Assembly: GCA_003167255.1 (NCBI GenBank)
Contig: PMTR01000127.1
Location: forward strand, 14,215-61,668
Direction: 5' to 3'
Source: Bryobacterales bacterium
GTDB lineage: Bacteria; Acidobacteriota; Terriglobia; Bryobacterales; Bryobacteraceae
DNA: 47,454 nt
Part shown: piece by piece, positions 43,325 to 47,454 of the stretch
Numbering within the stretch: the stretch's first letter is position 1
Layout of the letters: each line of letters begins with the position of its first letter
Notes under the pieces: model-generated
Database searches by the model: none
Seen by the model: the letters and a program-made list of their open reading frames with translations, nothing else
Told to the model about the DNA's origin: nothing
Program-made: the position numbers and the translations under genes

Positions 43325-44377
43325 ATGATCTCAGAAGAGCAATGTTGGAAAGCCCGCGAGAGCCGCGACCCTAGTTTCGATGGCCGCTTTTTCATCGGCG
43401 TGATCACCACCGGAATCTACTGCCGTCCCTCCTGCCCGTCGCGCCGCGCACTGCGCCAGAATATCCGCTTCTACCAAACGGCCGCCGAAGCCGCAAAGGC
43501 CGGTCTGCGGCCCTGCCTCCGTTGCAAGCCCTTAGAAAGCCCCTCCGCGGTCATCCAGGATCTCTGCCGCTACATCGAAAAACATTCCGGCGAGCCCCTC
43601 GACCTCGCGGCCCTCGCCGCGCACGCCGGCCTCAGCCGATTCCATCTGCAGCGGACCTTTAAGGCGGCCGTCGGATTGACCCCCAGGCAGTACCTCGAGG
43701 CCCGCCGCCTGGAGAAACTCAAGGCCGGACTCCGCCACGCCAAAGATGTCACCGAGGCCGTCTACGCTTCCGGCTTCGGTTCCGGGAGCCGCGTCTACGA
43801 GCGCGCCGATACCCGTCTCGGCATGACGCCCGGCCAGTACCGTCTGGGCGGTGACGGCGTCACCATCACGCACACTACCGTGAAATCGCCGATTGGCCTC
43901 ATCATGTTGGGAGCCACCGACCGCGGCCTCTGCTTCGTCCAATTCGGCGACTCGCCCGAAAATCTAATGGATCTCCTGCGGCGCGAGTATCCTGCCGCCC
44001 GCCTGGAGCCTATGCGCAAGCCGCACGCCGCCGGCTTCCGCCGATGGATCCAAGCCCTCAACCGTCATCTCGCAGGCGTCCAGCCCGGCTTGGCGCTTCC
44101 CCTCGACATCCGCGCCACCGCCTTTCAGATGCGCGTCTGGAACTACCTGCAGACCATTCCCTACGGTCAGGTGCAGTCATACAGCGAGGTTGCCGCCGGC
44201 ATTGGCCAACCCGCCGCCACTCGTGCCGTAGCGCGCGCTTGCGCCGCCAACACGGTGGCGCTGGTCATCCCCTGCCATCGCGTGATCCGCGGCAACGGCG
44301 AACTGGGCGGATACCGTTGGGGCCTCGATCGCAAGCGTGCCCTCATCGATCTGGAGCGGTCTCGCCGCGCCGGCTAG
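43325..44377 (+). CDS. ada: Ada: bifunctional methyltransferase and AraC-type regulator
   Basis: A 350-residue Ada protein. The N-terminal domain has the four zinc Cys: C33 and C37 in GIYCRPSC, C64 and C67 in RPCLRCKP; C33 is the equivalent of the Cys that accepts methyl groups from phosphotriesters. Residues 75-175 are an AraC-type DNA-binding domain (LAAHAGLSRFHLQRTFKAAV). The C-terminal O6-methylguanine-DNA methyltransferase has the active site VIPCHRVI with C317. Together it repairs alkylated DNA and, when methylated, activates its regulon. The ATG at 43325 is preferred over the TTG-type start before it. It ends before a cluster of hairpins. Confidence 0.93.
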   Translation: MISEEQCWKARESRDPSFDGRFFIGVITTGIYCRPSCPSRRALRQNIRFYQTAAEAAKAGLRPCLRCKPLESPSAVIQDLCRYIEKHSGEPLDLAALAAHAGLSRFHLQRTFKAAVGLTPRQYLEARRLEKLKAGLRHAKDVTEAVYASGFGSGSRVYERADTRLGMTPGQYRLGGDGVTITHTTVKSPIGLIMLGATDRGLCFVQFGDSPENLMDLLRREYPAARLEPMRKPHAAGFRRWIQALNRHLAGVQPGLALPLDIRATAFQMRVWNYLQTIPYGQVQSYSEVAAGIGQPAATRAVARACAANTVALVIPCHRVIRGNGELGGYRWGLDRKRALIDLERSRRAG

Positions 44378-44395
44378 ATGTATTTCCCCCGTGGC

Positions 44396-44434
44396 GCACG
44401 CACTCATGCGTGCCGCGTCGACTCGTGTCGACGC
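44396..44434. repeat. Two tandem hairpins beside the cloverleaf element
   Basis: GCACGCA/TGCGTGC (44396-44402 with 44407-44413, 4-base loop) and GCGTCGAC/GTCGACGC (44415-44422 with 44427-44434, 4-base loop) are both perfect and separated by one base. They lie two bases before the four-way junction fold and are probably part of the same repeat element. Confidence 0.7.
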
Positions 44435-44436
44435 TC

Positions 44437-44505
44437 AGTGGGGCAGGATGGTATCCTGCGCACCGATTGTCAATCGGTGCAACCGGGCGAAGCCCGGTCC
44501 CCGCT
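44437..44505. other. Perfect cloverleaf (four-way junction) element, 69 bases
   Basis: Three perfect hairpins follow each other with at most one unpaired base: 44443-44449/44453-44459 (7 bp), 44460-44468/44472-44480 (9 bp), 44482-44488/44492-44498 (7 bp), all with 3-base loops. AGTGGG (44437-44442) pairs with CCCGCT (44500-44505), one G.U included, and closes them into a four-way junction. It is not a tRNA: loops are too short and no CCA, anticodon or T-loop exists. It may be a dispersed repeat or a bidirectional terminator between ada and leuD. Confidence 0.7.
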
Positions 44506-44508
44506 GTT

Positions 44509-45117
44509 TTACCCCAGCGTATTCACCGACCCCACCCGCCGTGCCTCGTACCCCGCAATCGCCGCTTCCTGGCTCAGGATGTACCCTAGCTCATCCACGC
44601 CCTCCACCATGCAGTGCTTCGAGAAGGCATCCACCGGAAACTCCACCCGTCGTCCGCCCGGCGTGGTCAGCGTCTGCCGCGCCAGATCGATCTTCACGGT
44701 GGCCCCGGGGTCCTTCTCCACCGCCCGAAACAGTTCCGCATGGACATCCGCCGGCACCACAATCGGCAGCAGCGAGTTCTTCAGCGAATTCTGCGTGAAG
44801 ATATCCGCGAACGAAGTGCTGATCACCGCGCGGAAACCGAACTGCGTCAACGCCCACAGCGCATGCTCCCGCGAACTGCCGCAACCGAAGTTGTCGCCGG
44901 CCAGCAGCACCTGCGCCCCTTTCACTCGCGGCTGGTTCAACAGGAAGTCCGGCTTCGGATTCCCTTGCGCATCGTAACGCCAGTCGTTGAAAAGATGCTG
45001 GTCCAGGCCCTGCTTCGAAGTAGTCTTTAGAAACCGCGCCGGAATAATCTGATCGGTATCCACATTGTTTCTCGGCAATGGCGCCATCCGGCTTTCGAAA
45101 TTCGTGAATGGCTTCAT
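44509..45117 (-). CDS. leuD: 3-isopropylmalate dehydratase small subunit
   Basis: A 202-residue subunit that, with LeuC, isomerises 2-isopropylmalate to 3-isopropylmalate in leucine synthesis in the cytoplasm. The start has [21 protein letters not shown] and the swivelling-domain signature [20 protein letters not shown], both strongly conserved. The length is normal. The ATG overlaps the leuC stop by four bases (ATGA), so the two subunits are translated together. It ends 4 bases before the cloverleaf element, which may terminate the leu operon. Confidence 0.95.
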   Translation of the reverse strand: MKPFTNFESRMAPLPRNNVDTDQIIPARFLKTTSKQGLDQHLFNDWRYDAQGNPKPDFLLNQPRVKGAQVLLAGDNFGCGSSREHALWALTQFGFRAVISTSFADIFTQNSLKNSLLPIVVPADVHAELFRAVEKDPGATVKIDLARQTLTTPGGRRVEFPVDAFSKHCMVEGVDELGYILSQEAAIAGYEARRVGSVNTLG

Positions 45118-46514
45118 AACAAGGTCCTCACATCCGTCACCACTCCAGTCAAAGCGCTGGCCGCCGCCGTCATCGGGCTCGCCAGGAACGTCCGCCCTCC
45201 CGGCCCCTGCCGTCCTTCAAAGTTGCGGTTGCTCGTCGACACGCTATATTGCCCCGGCCCAAGCTGATCGCCGTTCATCGCGATGCACATCGAGCAGCCC
45301 GGCTCGCGCCATTCGCAGCCCGCCGCCCGGAAAATCTCCGGTAGCCCTTCCGCTACGGCCTGCCGCTTCACTTCCTGCGATCCCGGTACCACCATCACCC
45401 GCACCTTCGGATTCACCTTCCTCCCCTTCAACAGCGCCGCCGCGCTCCGTAAATCCGAAATCCGCGAATTCGTGCAGCTTCCGATGAAGACTACGTCGAT
45501 CGGGTGCCCCAGCAGCGGCTTTCCGCCTTCCAGCCCCATGTACTTCAGCGCCTTCGCGATGGAATCGCGCGCCATCGGGTCCGCCACATTCGCCGGGTCC
45601 GGCAGCGCCGCGCCGATCGCCATCCCCATCCCGGGATTGGTGCCATAGGTAATCATCGGCTCCAGCGTGTCCGCCTCAATCGTCGTGCTGCGATCGTAAC
45701 TCGCGCCCTCATCCGTCGGCAGTTCCTTCCACCGTGCCACCGCGGCGTCCCATTCCTTACCCTTCGGAGCGTGCGGCCGCGTGCTGAGGTATTGGAAAGT
45801 CGTGTCGTCCGGCGCCACCATCCCGGCGCGCGCCCCGCCTTCAATCGACATGTTGCACACCGTCATGCGCTCTTCCATCGTCAGTGAGCGAATGCCGCTG
45901 CCGGTGTATTCGAACACGCTGCCCGTGCCGCCGCCTATCCCGATCCGCGCAATCAGCGCCAGAATAATGTCCTTGGCCGAAACGCCGGCTTTCAGCTTGC
46001 CCTCCACCCGCACCTGAAAGCTCTTCGACTTCCGTTGCAGCAGGCACTGCGTCGCCAGCACGTGCTCCACTTCGCTTGTCCCGATGCCGAACGCCAGCGC
46101 GCCGAAAGCCCCGTGCGTAGCGGTGTGGCTGTCGCCGCACACCACCGTCATCCCCGGTTGCGTCAGCCCCAGTTCCGGCCCGATCACGTGCACGATCCCT
46201 TGCCCTTCGCTGTGAATCCCCAGGCAGCGGATTCCGAATTCCTTGCAGTTGGCTTCCAGTTGCGCCAGTTGCTTCGCCGCAATCTCATCCACAATCGGCA
46301 GCGAACGGTCCGTCGTGGGAATGCTATGATCGGCCGTCGCGATCGTCAGGTCCGGCCGTCTCACTTTGATCCCGCGTTCGCGCAGCCCCTGAAACGCCTG
46401 TGGCGAAGTCACCTCATGCACCAAATGCAGGTCGATGAACAGCAGCGTCGGTGCCCCCGCCTCTTCATGCACCACATGCGAATCCCACAGCTTCTCAATA
46501 ATCGTCCGCCCCAT
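45114..46514 (-). CDS. leuC: 3-isopropylmalate dehydratase large subunit
   Basis: A 466-residue aconitase-type subunit carrying a [4Fe-4S] cluster. The cluster Cys lie in [14 protein letters not shown] and [12 protein letters not shown]. Other marks are [21 protein letters not shown] and TYGTNPGM. The ATG at 46514 is preceded by a heptamer repeat array that supplies several GGAG sequences, one 8 bases upstream. The open frame continues upstream to 46949 but that part is an out-of-frame reading of leuB and is rejected. Ends in an ATGA overlap with leuD. Confidence 0.95.
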   Translation of the reverse strand: MGRTIIEKLWDSHVVHEEAGAPTLLFIDLHLVHEVTSPQAFQGLRERGIKVRRPDLTIATADHSIPTTDRSLPIVDEIAAKQLAQLEANCKEFGIRCLGIHSEGQGIVHVIGPELGLTQPGMTVVCGDSHTATHGAFGALAFGIGTSEVEHVLATQCLLQRKSKSFQVRVEGKLKAGVSAKDIILALIARIGIGGGTGSVFEYTGSGIRSLTMEERMTVCNMSIEGGARAGMVAPDDTTFQYLSTRPHAPKGKEWDAAVARWKELPTDEGASYDRSTTIEADTLEPMITYGTNPGMGMAIGAALPDPANVADPMARDSIAKALKYMGLEGGKPLLGHPIDVVFIGSCTNSRISDLRSAAALLKGRKVNPKVRVMVVPGSQEVKRQAVAEGLPEIFRAAGCEWREPGCSMCIAMNGDQLGPGQYSVSTSNRNFEGRQGPGGRTFLASPMTAAASALTGVVTDVRTLL

Positions 46515-46563
46515 ACTTCTGACTCCTGACTCCCAACTCCCAACTCCCAACTCCCAACTCCTC
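46515..46563. repeat. Heptanucleotide repeat at the leuC ribosome-binding site
   Basis: Seven units of 7 bases: ACTTCTG, ACTCCTG, four identical ACTCCCA and ACTCCTC on the plus strand. The minus strand reads GGAGTTG-type units, so every copy carries a GGAG Shine-Dalgarno-like core just before the leuC start. It occupies half of the 100-base leuB-leuC gap; the other half is pyrimidine-rich and shows nothing else. Confidence 0.8.
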
Positions 46564-46614
46564 CTATCCTCTCTCTTCTCCGCGTCTCCGCGCCTCCGCG
46601 GTGAAGTCTTTTCT

Positions 46615-47454
46615 TCACCCGATCGCCGCGCACACCGCCCCGCCCACTTCCTCCGTCGTCGCCGGCACACCCGCCGGCCGCAAGTCCGCGGTAACGCGTC
46701 CGCTCCGCAGTACCGCTTCGATCGCCGCTTCCACCGCCGCCGCTTCCTCCTGCAATCCAAAACTGTACGACAGCATCGCCGCCACCGACCCGATGGCCCC
46801 CAGCGGGTTGGCTTTGTTCTGTCCCGCGATGTCCGGCGCCGAACCGTGTACCGGCTCATACAACCCCACCCACGCTCCCGACGGCCGCCGGTCGCCGATC
46901 GAAGCCGAGGGCAGCAGCCCGATCGATCCTGCCAGCACCGCCCCTTCATCGCTCAAAATGTCCCCGAACATGTTCTCCGTCAACACGACATCGAACCGCC
47001 GCGGGTTCAGGATCAACTGCATCGCGCAATTGTCCACCAGCATGTGGTCCAGTTCGATCTCCGGATACTCCGACGACATTTCCGTCACCACCCGCCGCCA
47101 GAGCTGTGAGTTCTCCAGCACGTTCGACTTGTCCACCGACGTCACCTTCTTGCGCCGCGCCCGCGCCAGGTGGAAGGCCATGCGGCTAACGCGCTCGATT
47201 TCCGCGCGCGTGTAGGTCATGGTATTGACCGCCCGCTCCTCCGCGCCGGTACCGGTAATACCGCGCGGAGTTCCGTAATAGATCCCGCCCGTCAGTTCGC
47301 GGACGATGATCATATCGGCGCCTTCCACTATGGTGTTCTTCAGGGGCGAAGAATCGAGCTGCGACCGATAGGCGCGCACGGGGCGCAGGTTCGCGTAAAC
47401 CCCCAGCGCCTGGCGAATCCCGAGCAGTCCTTTTTCCGGCCGCTTTTCGGGCGG
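46615..47454 (-). CDS. leuB: 3-isopropylmalate dehydrogenase, 5' end outside window
   Basis: The C-terminal 279 residues of LeuB; the frame is open to the last base ([28 protein letters not shown] continuing across 47379, split here only by the window edge). The enzyme oxidises and decarboxylates 3-isopropylmalate with NAD. Conserved parts are [41 protein letters not shown], and [12 protein letters not shown]. Active-site Tyr, Lys and Asp residues are in these motifs. It is the first visible gene of a leuB-leuC-leuD operon. Confidence 0.95.
   Translation of the reverse strand, partial: PPEKRPEKGLLGIRQALGVYANLRPVRAYRSQLDSSPLKNTIVEGADMIIVRELTGGIYYGTPRGITGTGAEERAVNTMTYTRAEIERVSRMAFHLARARRKKVTSVDKSNVLENSQLWRRVVTEMSSEYPEIELDHMLVDNCAMQLILNPRRFDVVLTENMFGDILSDEGAVLAGSIGLLPSASIGDRRPSGAWVGLYEPVHGSAPDIAGQNKANPLGAIGSVAAMLSYSFGLQEEAAAVEAAIEAVLRSGRVTADLRPAGVPATTEEVGGAVCAAIG

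Noticed and set aside
44437-44505. A tRNA gene
   Set aside because: The fold is a cloverleaf, but loops are only 3 bases and the conserved D-loop, T-loop and anticodon positions are absent.
46515-46949. N-terminal extension of leuC to 46949
   Set aside because: The extension is Arg-rich, runs through the leuB coding region out of frame and passes through the heptamer array; the ATG at 46514 starts the conserved LeuC N-terminus.

Overview
The window comes from a GC-rich bacterium, most likely an acidobacterium of the Solibacter/Bryobacter type. Three things point there: a secreted protein ending in the TIGR03437-type Ig-like domain that is greatly expanded in Solibacter, a PadR regulator paired with an ADOP-type (acidobacterial duplicated orphan permease) gene, and short dispersed repeats of a kind I recall from these genomes. 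This is inference from protein families; there is no rRNA in the window.

Layout. 1-6066: an amino-acid permease, a polytopic membrane protein and a PadR/ADOP pair with a clear promoter. 6187-16310: a coupled trio (unknown small protein, GMC-type oxidoreductase, NAD-dependent epimerase), a giant glycosyltransferase fusion (GT2 + GtrA + GT39-like), a secreted TIGR03437 protein and an O-antigen ligase-like protein. 16297-32810, minus strand: a compact 16.5-kb virion morphogenesis operon. 32906-36582, minus strand: a GT39-like transferase and an asparagine synthase-like amidotransferase, so the virion operon sits inside surface-polysaccharide genes. 36825-41642, plus strand: three adaptor proteins and a MacB-type permease, all overlapping by 4 bases. 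41730-44377: an OsmC protein, a HEAT-like protein and Ada. 44509-47454, minus strand: leuD, leuC and the 3' part of leuB.

The most interesting region is the virion operon. In order it encodes a small terminase-position protein, large terminase, portal, scaffold, P22-like coat protein, connectors, tail tube, a tail-assembly chaperone pair joined by a canonical A AAA AAC -1 frameshift site, a very short tape measure, two related distal-tail proteins, an L/J-type tail hub with a probable Fe-S site, and a terminal protein with a glycosidase-like barrel. I find no integrase, repressor, replication gene, holin, endolysin or attachment site. It looks like either the remnant of a prophage or a domesticated particle, possibly a gene-transfer-agent-like system. 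The hub gene has a frameshift near its 3' end that must be resolved before function is claimed.

Non-coding features worth reading: a 69-base perfect four-way-junction (cloverleaf) fold with two extra hairpins beside it between ada and leuD, related heptanucleotide repeats in the virion operon and at the leuC ribosome-binding site, a 24-base dispersed repeat present twice, a probable leaderless padR promoter and a 10-bp hairpin in the virion operon leader. No intergenic gap exceeds 300 bases.
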